This document shows positions 11,900 to 22,280 of a stretch of 64,000 bases of DNA, one piece after another. The first letter of the stretch is position 1; each line of letters begins with the position of its first letter. The stretch is taken from the NCBI GenBank assembly GCA_003988855.1, contig QYAI01000004.1:434001-498000 (forward strand), given 5' to 3'. The translations under genes and the position numbers were made by a program. The notes beneath the pieces were generated by a model. It was not told where the DNA came from and made no database searches. It saw nothing but the letters and a program-made list of their open reading frames with translations. The stretch comes from Arachnopeziza araneosa (Eukaryota; Ascomycota; Leotiomycetes; Helotiales; Arachnopezizaceae).

Positions 11900-12647
11900 T
11901 TTTGATGTTTAGGTTTGGAGATCCTCCACGCGAAGTCACGATGACCTCAGGAACGCGCTCCCCATCTCCTAGGTAGAAGACTAAATTAGAACGACAACAC
12001 CAAGAGTAATAATCTTAATAGACCACATGATAGAGGACCAATATTAATTAATATCACAACTGCATCAGGTCTAGTGTTATACAATAAACCTTTCATGAAT
12101 ATAGAAACGTGGTTCTAGTTGCGAAGTAATAAGCTGGTTCTCTCAGCACACTCAGGTATCCTTCTGGCCAGTCCTCTCATCGTTTTGATGCTGCTTCCAA
12201 CATTTTCTAAAGTTTTCAAGCTGTCCAGTCGTTCAGTAAGAAGATGAGTGAAGGAGCAATGCACGTGATGCGTGAATAGCAGTCGCCAAAGACCAGAGGA
12301 TCTCTCACATCGTCTTTGCACAGTCTCCAATCCTTCTTTTCAAAGTAGCAATCAGTCATTTTCATGTTTTCAGCTGGATACCAGTGAGAACTTTTCCACT
12401 TCGCAAGTTCGAAGACCACAACTCACCAGCACAGCCTGTACTGAAAATCCTCTTGTCCCTGTAGAAAATCTCAGTTTGTTGGGACTTCAAATTCTTGGTT
12501 GAAAGTTCCCTACCAATCATCCGGCTCATCCTCATCAACTGTTGCAGCAAACTTTGAATTGTCTTCGGTTTTCGACATTGTTGACTGTTATCGAATAAAA
12601 AACTTAATCGACTTGAGAATTTGGGAGCTCGGTTGCGAAGAATCAAA
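11900..12647. other. Intergenic, divergent promoter region
   Basis: The 748 bases between MGM101 (minus) and the biotin ligase (plus) hold no convincing coding sequence. Overlapping frames at 12115-12646 lack any recognisable domain. Confidence 0.6.
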
Positions 12648-14877
12648 ATGGTTTCGAGGCGAATGAACGTTTTAGTGTACTCAGGTTAGACCCTACCACA
12701 TTTATGAATAATCTTGCTGATATTTTCGAGGTAATGGGAGCACTATTGAATCTGTTCGTCACTGTCTGTATAGTCTACGACGGCTACTTTCGCCAAATTA
12801 CGCGGTAATTTCTGTGACGGATTCCGTAATCCTCAAAGAGCCATGGACCGCTTCATGTGCTCTTCTTGTGTTCCCAGGTGGAGCGGACATGGGATACTGT
12901 CGGTCTTTGAACGGTGATGGAAACAGAAAGATTAGCCAGTACGTCCGAAGAGGTGGAGCCTATCTTGGATTCTGTGCAGGGGGGTATTATGGTAGCTCGA
13001 GATGCGAATTTGAGATCGGCAACAGAGAACTAGAAGTTGTAGGGTCCCGAGAACTTTCCTTTTTCCCAGGAACTTGCAGAGGATGTGCTTTTAAAGGATT
13101 CAAATATCACAGTGAAGCCGGAGCTAAAGCTGTAGAGATGACGACTATCAAGGAAGGGTTCAAGAGTGGTCTTGTGCCACACAAATTTCGCAGTTATTAC
13201 AATGGTGGCGGCCTCTTCGTGAACGCTGAGAAGTATCGAGACAAGGGTGTTGAAATTCTTGCTAATTATTCTGATTCTCTCGACATTGCTGGTGGCTCAG
13301 CTGCAGTAGTCTACTGTAAGATTGGTGAAGGAGCTGCATTGTTGACTGGACCACATCCAGAGTGAGTTTATTGATTTCATATGAGCGTTTCAAACTAATT
13401 CTTGGCCAGATTTGCAGCCGTAAATCTCGATTCAAAAGCAAATGCACCAGATTACCCTGCCTTGATCGAAGCTCTGACCGAGGACGATGAATCACGAGTT
13501 GATTTCTTAAAGGCCTGCCTCATTAAGCTAGATCTAATAGTAAGCCAGGAGTCGGCCTCAGTACCGTCCTTATCTCGCTTACATCTATCATCTGTGCATC
13601 ACTATCTCATTCCAGAGTTGCTATTGTCTTGGGAGGACATCATAACTAAAGAAGGCGGAGAAGAGTATATCAAAGGGGAAAATGATATGTTCCATCTCGA
13701 GAAGCAAGACTCGAGATGGTCAGTGAAGGCTCTTACCGAGTCATTACCTGGTACTTTGAAAAAAGATAATGGGGATACTAACGAACCTGTTGACAACTCT
13801 GGGTTGGAAGACCGAGTAGTCGATTACAATACAATCACGAAACGTCTTATCCCTCACGAAAACGAATGGCCAGGTACAAAAGAAACGCCTTGCTTCAATC
13901 ATCATTCATTCTATGCAAATCTTCGTAAATATCAAGAGGAGAAGGTTAGCGAGTCAGATGAATTTGGCAAATATCTGCTCTATGGAGAGGTTGTCACGAG
14001 TACAAACACAATTCTAGAGAAGTTTGTAAACCCTATCTCTCATTTTAAACTATATTGACCAGTCATAGAAATGCGAAACTTCTCACGAATCTACCCAATG
14101 GCTTCACGTTCACCGCGACAACGCAAGTAGCGGGTCGCGGTCGTGGCTCCAATGTTTGGGTCTCACCTGCTGGATCTCTGATCATGTCCGTCTGCGTAAA
14201 ACACCCTATGGAGCTTAGTAGCACTGCTCCTGTAGTGTTCATCCAGTACCTAGCAGCCATTGCGATTGTTGAAGGCATTCATTCTTACGACCGTGGCTAT
14301 GGCACAGTTCCAGTAAAGTTAAAATGGCCCAATGATATATGTGAGCTGCCCAACGCCTCCCTTCCAAAACAAACCACTAACCAAGAAAGATGCCCAAGAT
14401 CCTTCCAAACCTGGAAAGGAAGCATACGTAAAGATAGGCGGCATCCTAGTAAACTCTTCCTACTCATCGGGGAACTACGACCTTGTTGTCGGAATCGGAT
14501 TGAACACCACCAACGCCGCCCCAACCACGTCCCTAAATGCCATCCTCCCATCAAACCTTCCACCCTTCACATTAGAAAAGTTGCTTGCTCGGATCCTCAC
14601 TAGATTCGAAACCATCTACAGAAGTTTCTGCAGAACGGGCTTTGACTCAAAACTGGAAACGCTATACTACAAGCACTGGTTGCATACGGATCAGATTGTG
14701 ACGCTGGAGGCCGAAGGGGGTGTGAGGGCTAGGATAAAAGGCATCACCACGAATTGGGGTTTGCTGAGGGCAGAGGAACTGGGCTGGGAGGATCGCCCTA
14801 CTGGGAAGGTGTGGGATTTGCAGAGTGATAGCAATAGTTTCGATTTCTTCAAGGGACTGTTGAAGACGAAAGTCTAG
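12648..14877 (+). CDS. BPL1: Biotin-protein ligase (holocarboxylase synthetase), 5 exons
   Basis: Exons 12648-12684, 12731-13361, 13410-14021, 14069-14340 and 14390-14877 give 679 residues. It attaches biotin to acetyl-CoA and pyruvate carboxylases through biotinyl-AMP. The N-terminal half is the glutamine amidotransferase-like domain of fungal enzymes (LLVFPGGADMGY, GAYLGFCAGGYYGS, LLTGPHPEFAAVNL). The catalytic half has STNTILEKN, the biotinoyl-AMP loop GRGRGSNVW near residue 447, and KLKWPNDIY followed by VKIGGILVNSSY. The C-terminal repressor-like domain is present. The third intron uses a weak GTTTGT donor, and the fourth uses the acceptor GAAAG at 14385-14389 to restore WPNDIYAQDP; both choices are forced by frame. 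It converges with the methyltransferase gene. Confidence 0.95.
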
Positions 14878-15252
14878 GGTTCTGTAGAGGGGGCTTATTT
14901 GTGCATATCGTGAGGTTGAACTGTTGAAATTGCGGTTATCTGGAGGATCGAGTTGAGAGGTATGTTATTATCAACATTGGACGACGGGGAATGTCAAAGA
15001 TGAGAAAAATGAGAGAAAAACTAAGAAGGGAAAAAGTGTGAAAAAACCACAGACCCAATATTGTTATAAGTTTTTTGATCGTTATGATTCTATTTACAAT
15101 ATCTCATCAAAGACATCTAATATACACTCTCTATTTGCAATTCAGAGATATGAGCTTGTATCATATTTGGTTCTTCAACAACCATATACACTGCTCTTAT
15201 AACATGAAAAGATGTTCTAACTCAAATTCCGAATAGATTCATCTCTTACTCG
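14878..15252. other. Intergenic, convergent 3' ends
   Basis: AT-rich 375 bases between the convergent biotin ligase and methyltransferase genes. No further feature is seen. Confidence 0.6.
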
Positions 15253-16504
15253 TTACCATAGCCCCTTCTTCTTCAATTCTTTAGTCGGGACTGTGGCTTC
15301 TTCGAGAGCTACTGGAGCTTCTCTTACAGACTTCTCTGGGACCTTCGATTTAGGCTTCTTCAGTTCGATCCACCAAGTGGTCCCACCGTGCCACCACTTC
15401 GGAGTCTGTATCTTCACAACCTCCAAACCACTCGCCTCCACAATAGCCTTCAAGTCCCTGTTCCACCAACAACCAAAATTATTTGCATGCGCTTCCGCAC
15501 TCTGATCCAGTGTCTTATTCAACCACTTCCATCGTCCCCTACCATGCTCAAGCAACAATATCCTTCCCTCATCCTCCTTCACACATTCCCCTAGATTCCT
15601 CAATAACGCCACCGGATCAGTCACAGAGCACAGCCCCATGGTCTGCACAATCGTATCGTATTTCTCATTTTTATTCCCACTCCTCTCATCCGCACTCCTT
15701 GGAGGCCCAGGAATCGCCCCTTTCTCCGCCGCATCAGCAACCACCCACCTCACGCCGACTATCCCAGGGAACATCGTCCCAAACTTCTCATGCGCCACCT
15801 CCAACATCTCCAGACTCTTATCCACAGCCGTAAAACTCTTGACTTTGCCCCACTTCATGTTGCCCCTTCGATCCGGTCTCCCGACCCCATTAAACCCCTT
15901 GAAGTTCCAGTCGTAGTACTCCAGATTACGGCCCGTCCCAATGGAGACTTCAAGCACATCACCATGTGCGAGAGAGGCAAGTTTCTTGCGTAGAGACCTC
16001 AGTCCTAGCCAGTATTCTGCTGAGTCAATTGTGCTATCGAAGGTGGAAGCGATGGCATTGTAGCGGGTGGATACGTCGCGTTGGGTGGCTGGTGTGATTG
16101 GAGCTGGAGTGGTATTCGTCTTGTTTATGGATACGATGAGGTAGGCGAATGAGGAGGAGAAGAGGAAGAGGACTACGCCACCTAAGATGAGGGGGGCTTT
16201 ACGGCCACGAAAGGAGCTGGCTTGTGGCTTTTGGGCGGCTCCAGGTTTATGTTTGGGTTTGGGTTTCGGAGACCTTGATGGTGAAGTCAGTGGTAGAGCG
16301 CGGATGAGTCGATGTTTGATCATACTTATAGTCTGAAGTTCTATTTAGAATCTTTTTGGGCAGTGGCTTTTGGGTTTTCGCAGCGTGTAGCAAGCTTGTT
16401 GTAGATAGCGTTTTCCAGCATATCAACCCACCAGTGCTACTCCGTACAAGCCCTACATTGAAACTTGAGCTTAGAAGCAGAAAACTTCTGCATAGTGTCT
16501 TCAT
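15253..16504 (-). CDS. OMS1-like mitochondrial inner-membrane methyltransferase, 2 exons
   Basis: Exons 16504-16326 and 16273-15253 give 399 residues. Exon 1 begins MKTLCRSFLLLSSSFNVG and is rich in Leu, Ser, Arg and Lys with few acids, matching a mitochondrial presequence. A single membrane segment follows at about residues 86-110 (LILGGVVLFLFSSSFAYLIV). Next comes a class I SAM-dependent methyltransferase fold with motif I VLEVSIGTGRN near 165-177 and FTAVDKSLEMLEVA for the acidic loop. This order (presequence, one TM, methyltransferase) is that of yeast OMS1. An unspliced reading would start at an ATG at 16323 that lies inside the intron (GTATGA donor, TCAAG acceptor, CTGAC branch) and would lose the presequence. 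The substrate is unknown. Confidence 0.87.
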
Positions 16505-16882
16505 CCTGCCATTCAATGGCGTCGCGCGCTGATTGAATTCCTCTGATAAAAGTTAGAAGCATTCAAGTCCTCGTACTTCAACACCAGGCAGGTTTGGATG
16601 AAATGCCTGCAGAATCAAACAGTGTCGTCTCGATCATCGTTGATAACAAGTAATAAAGGAGAAGTATGAATTGCTGATTGAGGAGAGTCTTAAATTCATC
16701 GCATGATAAGGTTTCCGCTCAGATCATGCAAGGCTACGACGAGGCTGCCACATAAGGCTGAGTATAGAGAGCAGAGAAGAATCATGTAGCGTATTATCTC
16801 CTTGCGGGCACGAGACATGACATATTCTCGCATTCAGACGTATATGTATCTTAATTGTTCATTATCTTTAAAGGCAACTCCG
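16505..16882. other. Intergenic
   Basis: The 378 bases between the methyltransferase start and the end of the RS-rich gene hold no recognised feature. Confidence 0.6.
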
Positions 16883-17972
16883 CTATCCAAATCTCTGTTT
16901 CGCCAAGGCCTTCAGCATGGTCATAGTCCCCTCCTCTTTGGTTCGATACTCTTGTAACCTCTCCTCTCTTTCTGCCTGTCTCGCCCTCAAAAACTCTTCC
17001 TTTCTTAACTCACGTTCATTTTTCTTCCTCTCAAATTCCTGTTTCTCCTTTTTGAACGAGTCCACCCCATCTCCACCACCCATCAACTCCGTATCCGGTA
17101 CCTCTGCTGCGCCTGGGGATCTCTCTCTGAAGGATTTCATCTTCTCATTAACCTCTTTCTTCTTCTCCAGTTGTCGTTCTCTTGTACCTGCCTGCGCTCG
17201 AGGAACTAGCTCATCTAGGGCGGCCTTCTGTTCTTTTCGATCGAGTTTGCGTGCGAATCTGATGTCGTCACGTCTTGCCAAGCCATCTTCGACTTCCATT
17301 TCTGCAGATGTAAGTATTTAGTAGTTGCAATGTCAGACCACAACAGGAAACCACACCTTGTTTAAGCTCTAAATCTTGTAGGTTGGGTATACTTGGTCCC
17401 ATTCTCCCACCCCGAGATCGACTTTCCTGTCCCGGTAATTCAGGCCCAATATGATCATCACTATCACTTTCACCAACTTTGTCCTCTGTGGGCCTTGCAG
17501 CCCCGCTTGTAGATATTGGCTCCTCCTGAATTTGCGATTCTTCAATCATAGCAGCCGATTTAACAGCTTTTTGCAGAGTCTCAGGATCATACCATCCTTC
17601 ACTCAAATCTCCACGATTCCTCACATATGTTAGCTAGACCCCTCATCTCTTTATCACCAACACCCTCATCATAACTTACCACTTCCCAATAAAGCTCTTC
17701 CAGCGGCCCTTCGCCTCTGTTTCGTCCAGATCTTCCAAAAGCATTCTCTTTTGTATATCCAAGTAGAGCGCAAATATAGGCTTCAGCTTCTCGTTATCAT
17801 GTTTGGTCAGTTGACGAGCATGGTAAGGAAGTGGTGCGTTTGAAGCTGCTTCTGGAGAACGTTTGCGCTTGTAGTGGTGACCATGGGGAGAGCGCGTTCG
17901 GTGGGTGTTCGTGTGATGTCTGCGCGGTGAGCGTGAGCGCTCATCACGATGCGTTCGAGTACGATCGGCCAT
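16883..17972 (-). CDS. Conserved RS-rich nuclear coiled-coil protein, 3 exons
   Basis: Exons 17972-17680, 17619-17357 and 17301-16883 give 324 residues. The N-terminus is rich in Arg, Ser and His with RS dipeptides (RDERSRSPRRHH), like SR-type splicing proteins. A conserved block follows: LYLDIQKRMLLEDLDETE, then GRWKSFIGKWNRGDLSEGWYDP across the first intron. Next is an acidic stretch ending in GPELPGQE, and a long Lys/Glu/Arg coiled coil to the C-terminus. I recognise this architecture from fungal proteins often labelled 'RNA helicase HEL117', but there are no helicase motifs and that name should not be trusted. A role in RNA processing is inferred from composition. Splice phases are consistent throughout. 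Confidence 0.82.
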
Positions 17973-18686
17973 TATGGTGTTCTTTTCGACTTGTCGAAAT
18001 GGATGGAAGGCTGAGTGAGTGAGGCTGGGCCAAAGCCACCTCGCTTAATTTTCCAAAGCGGAGGATAAATCAACATATCAAGGAGAAAGAACGGGATCAA
18101 AAATGTTTTCATATCCAAGGAATTTGATCGTACGAAGAGGTAAAAAGATAACCACTTTTGTGGTACAGGAAAACCCTCCCTCACGGTTTCTTCCTTGTTT
18201 GGAATATTTATTAGCGTAAAGGGGGGGGTCGACGGGGCATTTATCGAATTCTAGCTTTCTTTTATGAAGAGTGTTAAACAACCGCGACTTGGCACAATCA
18301 GTAAATCGTGCCAGGTAGCTCTTCTGATGTGGTCTCGTAGTTTCAACTGTTTTCAAGATTTGATATCTATTAGATAAGAAGCGCTTAACTTCATTGAAGT
18401 TCTGATTCAGAAAATTTTCCCTGATCGATAAAGGTGACTCGTGGCTGATTACTTGCATGAATCTCCTCAATCAAGCGAGATGGCGGTCCTCTAGAATGAT
18501 TCTACTCCTCAATCGTATGGGCCATGGTCTGAGCTTGTGGATTTTCCACAAGCAGACCAAATGGTCATCAAATCACAGTCAAACTAGACACAGATATTCT
18601 CTCATGTAGTACAATCAGAACTTCATTTTGGTCCGTTAGACGCCAGTTGAATGCATACATAGCACGTATTAGCCTTAATCATACAA
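17973..18686. other. Intergenic
   Basis: The 714 bases between two minus-strand genes hold no convincing gene. A 130-codon minus frame at 18078-18470 shows no domain or signal sequence and is treated as chance. Confidence 0.5.
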
Positions 18687-19895
18687 TTACCACCGTTTTT
18701 GATCACCGCCATTCTGGCTAAAATCACCACCACGTCTCTCTCGTTCCACTCTAGCGTCGAATTCTTTCTGGGCTTCTTCTTGAGCATAAGACCGCTCTTC
18801 CATGCTCTTAGAGAAAGTAAAGCTGTCACTATTTGAAGAGTTTTCTTTTTGTGTATTGCGTGCCATATCTTGTTGTTTCGACCATGCGCTTTGAGGCGGG
18901 GATTGGGAGTTTTGGGCTGGCCTTTCGCCCCTCCGAATTCTCTCCCAAGCAGAACCAGTTTGCTGGCGTGAATATAATGCCTCATCTTCCAACGATCCTT
19001 GGCCCCCAGTAGGTGATGCATCATCGAAAGCATCAAATGGTTGATCTCCAGAATCTTCCACTCGTGATTTTTCCGGCACCGGTCTAACCTTTGGCCAGGG
19101 TCTTGGAGCTACGATTGGTGAAGATTTCGCAACTTCAGCCACGCTTTCCTCGTTACTTTCACTACCCCACATGCCTCCAGTTGGACTTGCATCATCCTCC
19201 TGAGTATTCGTTGGCCTTGGTAGTTGCTGTTGGCCAGACTTTCTCTTTTGCTCGCGATCCTTTTGCAAAGCAGTCATTTTCTGACGTGCGCTCTCTTTTA
19301 CGGCTTTCACAATCTCCTTCAACCGCGGGTCTCTCAGCACTTCCGCACTGGAAACAGAGGCGGCATAGCTTGTAATAAGAAAACCACTTATGAACAGTCC
19401 CGAACCCATATGGGCGAGGGTCCTTAAAGAGTGCCAAGCTATCACGGCGCGGCTTCCTCTTAGGATAGGCCGTCGAGAAGAAGGGAACTCTTCTGGCGTG
19501 AATTTCTCTAGATCCGGTTGAAACAAAGGAAATCGAAGAGTAGCTCTTGTTTGGTATGACCTCCATGCTCCTGCGGCAAGCCCTATTGGGGGATAATATG
19601 ACATGGTACTGATGTGTTTGCTGGAGATATATGCAAAGGCTTCTGCTTCTTCTTTGGTCGGGTATCGACCTAGTTCCTTGTGTGTCATCTCTATTTGAGC
19701 CGTGGTAAACTTTTCGCGCATCTGGGGGGTAAATCCCCAGAGAGTGCCAAAGATTGGCAGTGGCTGGGGGAATTTGCTAGTATCGATGTTGTAATTCGGC
19801 ATGCCTGCATCTTCGGAGTATGGGTCGCTGTCTGAGGATGGCGCATCGTTGTACGTTTGCTCCCCGGCTGATGCGGCTACATTGGCGAGCACCAT
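18687..19895 (-). CDS. Conserved fungal membrane protein of unknown function
   Basis: Read as a single exon of 402 residues from the ATG at 19895. The frame stays open upstream to an ATG at 20147, but that part is low-complexity (KREWKREWKRERE from a pyrimidine repeat) and is more likely 5' UTR. Residues about 25-100 form a soluble conserved-looking block (FGTLWGFTPQMREKFTTAQ). There are two hydrophobic segments, YPPIGLAAGAWRSYQ and AHMGSGLFISGFLITSYAAS. The long polar C-terminal half carries the octapeptide DDASPTGG twice, several W-containing motifs, and a basic/acidic end (EEAQKEFDARVERERRGG). A mitochondrial or ER membrane location is possible but not shown. Function unknown. Confidence 0.75.
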   Translation of the reverse strand: MVLANVAASAGEQTYNDAPSSDSDPYSEDAGMPNYNIDTSKFPQPLPIFGTLWGFTPQMREKFTTAQIEMTHKELGRYPTKEEAEAFAYISSKHISTMSYYPPIGLAAGAWRSYQTRATLRFPLFQPDLEKFTPEEFPSSRRPILRGSRAVIAWHSLRTLAHMGSGLFISGFLITSYAASVSSAEVLRDPRLKEIVKAVKESARQKMTALQKDREQKRKSGQQQLPRPTNTQEDDASPTGGMWGSESNEESVAEVAKSSPIVAPRPWPKVRPVPEKSRVEDSGDQPFDAFDDASPTGGQGSLEDEALYSRQQTGSAWERIRRGERPAQNSQSPPQSAWSKQQDMARNTQKENSSNSDSFTFSKSMEERSYAQEEAQKEFDARVERERRGGDFSQNGGDQKRW

Positions 19896-20914
19896 TGCGG
19901 CACATGGATTGTCTGCGCAATGTATCGAGGCGTAGTATCGACGAGAGAGAGAGAGCTGAGGTGGGTGTAGACGGGATGTGGATGTATGGAATAATGGTGA
20001 CGTCTCTGTGCCTGGTGGACGCTCGGGCCACAATTGGATCGAAGCGCGAGAGGCTCCCCCTCCATCTTCCCTCTCCCTCTTCCACTCCCTCTTCCACTCC
20101 CTCTCCTTTGCAAGTCCCGCACAAACGACATACTCACTCATGGACATCTACCTATCTATCGATACCTTATCTACGTAATCGTTGCGAACACGATCGAGGT
20201 GGGTCACATTATCCTTTCTCGACACCCTTTTGCTCCATCGTCCTTCGTCTTGCACATGGCCCAAAGTCAGCTGCCTCTTCACCTTCTCATTCGACAATCC
20301 TGAACCCAGCCTCATGAACAGGCAGTGTGATCAAATGTCTCAGCAAAGTGTGGATCCTCCAGCCCCCTTCTCCCATCATCAAATCATTGTAACTTGGTAC
20401 CTTGCAACCCTTTTCTTTTCGAAAGCTGCCCGACCCTGGTGAAGCGTCCAATAAGCGGCCGACGCTCTTCACACCACTAGTTCAGGGAATGAAGCCTGCA
20501 CCGCTCTCGGATGGGCGAATTCTGGAGTCGAAAGCCTCATCGCAAGAAGACAGACCCCGATGCTTCACTTGATGGTGTGTGAGGACTTGTTTGACTGATG
20601 CCACGTCACTCGGCTCGGAACGAGAGAGATAGACAGTACCTGCTTCAACGACTTCATTTCTTGTCATGGTTGAATCTACGTGGAGGTGTGGCAGTCTTAG
20701 AGGATTAGATATGCAAGTACCGACCTAGGGTGAGGATTCTCACGATGGCCATGAGCTTTTGGCTTGTGGCAGCAACCAAGATCATGATACTCATCAGGTT
20801 TCTTCGTATTGGGCAGCAGACCCCTCGACCCCATGCTCGAGTCAAAGGCAGCTCGCAACTTCTTAAGTATTGCCCTTGATATCCTATTGGACCTTTCAAG
20901 ACCTCATCTCTCAA
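19896..20914. other. Divergent intergenic region with pyrimidine repeat
   Basis: About 1 kb between two divergent genes. A 12-base unit CTCTTCCACTCC is repeated perfectly at 20077-20088 and 20089-20100 within a CT-rich tract, probably in the leader of the minus-strand gene. No coding sequence is supported. Confidence 0.6.
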
Positions 20915-21412
20915 ATGTCAAGCTTTCTCAGCAGCATCATGACTTCTTCCAAAGAAGATAAACCGCGCAGTCGATCTCGACGACATTCAGGAACCGTGGT
21001 TGTTCATCAGGGCAAGAAGTCTAAAAAACATAAGAAAGACAAAGATAGCGACTCTAGTAGCGTTACGTCCTCAAACTCTTCGGATACTATCGTCGTGCCG
21101 CCGGCGCGAAAATGCCCACTTCGGTTCATAGTGGCCGGCTTGGTTGAAACCGAAGGTGGCCCGGGCGATAAGAGTCGTGGCTGTCCTCTTCGCAAGGTGC
21201 AGCTCTGGCATACTATTCCCCTCTGCTTGCTCGCCATCATCAATCTCCTACTCGTCATAGTCGCCCTGCTTGGGGTCGCCGGCTATCGAATTGCAATGGG
21301 CCTTCAAGCCTTCGTTGTAACTCTCGCAAAGAGCGATCTTGATTGCAATCCATATGCAGAGCACAACGCGGAGAGCGACAGTGGATCGACTGTCTCAGAG
21401 GGAAAACCCTGA
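20915..21412 (+). CDS. Small single-pass membrane protein, Ser/Lys-rich N-terminus
   Basis: A single-exon frame of 165 residues from the ATG at 20915, with a second Met at 20939. The first 80 residues are polar and basic: Arg/Ser clusters (RSRSRRHSG), a lysine tract GKKSKKHKKDKD and a serine tract. A cysteine-containing segment follows, then one strong hydrophobic helix at about residues 107-130 (IPLCLLAIINLLLVIVALLG), and a short acidic tail. There is no N-terminal signal peptide, so the topology would be N-in with the basic region cytoplasmic. I do not recognise a family. Coding status rests on composition and the clean membrane segment; transcript support is lacking. Confidence 0.5.
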   Translation: MSSFLSSIMTSSKEDKPRSRSRRHSGTVVVHQGKKSKKHKKDKDSDSSSVTSSNSSDTIVVPPARKCPLRFIVAGLVETEGGPGDKSRGCPLRKVQLWHTIPLCLLAIINLLLVIVALLGVAGYRIAMGLQAFVVTLAKSDLDCNPYAEHNAESDSGSTVSEGKP

Positions 21413-22280
21413 ACCTACTTGTGCCCTCTTGCATTGCCCGTGGCTTCAGACACACTTCGCGAATGGAACCTCATTTTTCTTGTTTGGACCGATCGGCATG
21501 GTGGCGGCTGTCGCCAGTTGTTTTGGGTGTCCTACGCTTTTGCATATGATGGACCGAGTGCATACAGTTGCAAGCGTTATTTTCTGTCTGCTACCGCGCC
21601 AGCCGATATCTACCCGTTTTCCGCAGAAAAGATGGACGACCTCAAGTCCTGCTCACACCTCGGACTCGCAGAGATGGTGTATTGCAAACTGTGTAACTAG
21701 ACGAGCGAGCCGGTTTTCATGCTTGCAGGGGGGCACTACTTTTGACTTTAGAGGGGCAGGTTGGAACGTTGCAACTTACGAGTTTGGACCACTTAAAGGA
21801 TCCTTTAGCGAGGTGTCTCCTTTGACAAGAGCAATTTCGAGAGATGGGGGCCTCTCATTAGTTGTTGAGAATAATTGGTTGAGCAAAGTGCTCAGCCAAA
21901 TCTTCGTACGTTCTATAGCTAAATATCGTGTTGGATAAGTCCTCAAAGCAAGTAATGATAATAGGGAACAAAACTTTCATTCAATGTCAAAATCCAATCT
22001 TCAACTGCAGAGCACTACTCTACTTTCTTTCTTATTGATTTTCCGTCCAACTTGAATATATATCGTAAGCCGTCACTCTTAATCCTATAGATATTATAAG
22101 CCATCGCTAGCAGCTATCTATCTTCGATATTTTTGGAGGAAAGCGTTCGCTCCGCTATATAACGAGAATTTCAGCGCAAACCACAACGCCAACATAAAAA
22201 ACTATAGCCACCCAGCCGTTATATCCTTTTCTTCCCTATATTACAGCTGCCCTATAGCCTATCCCTATTGCTCGTTCACA
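21413..22280. other. Intergenic, convergent
   Basis: No gene is supported. A plus-strand frame at 21339-21938 overlaps the preceding gene in another phase and has no domain. The part beyond 21950 is AT-rich and looks like 3' flanking sequence. Confidence 0.55.

Noticed and set aside
16883..17972. Annotation as an RNA helicase, as some database names suggest
   Set aside because: None of the helicase motifs (Walker A, DEAD/DEAH) is present; only RS-rich and coiled-coil sequence is seen.
18078..18470. 130-codon minus-strand frame
   Set aside because: No domain, no signal sequence and no conserved-looking block; kept as non-coding.
19896..20147. N-terminal extension of the 18.7-kb membrane protein to an ATG at 20147
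   Set aside because: The added sequence comes from a pyrimidine-rich repeat and reads as low-complexity KREW units; the ATG at 19895 is a better start.
21339..21938. 199-codon plus-strand frame
   Set aside because: It overlaps the preceding membrane protein in another phase, starts inside it, and shows no domain or plausible composition.
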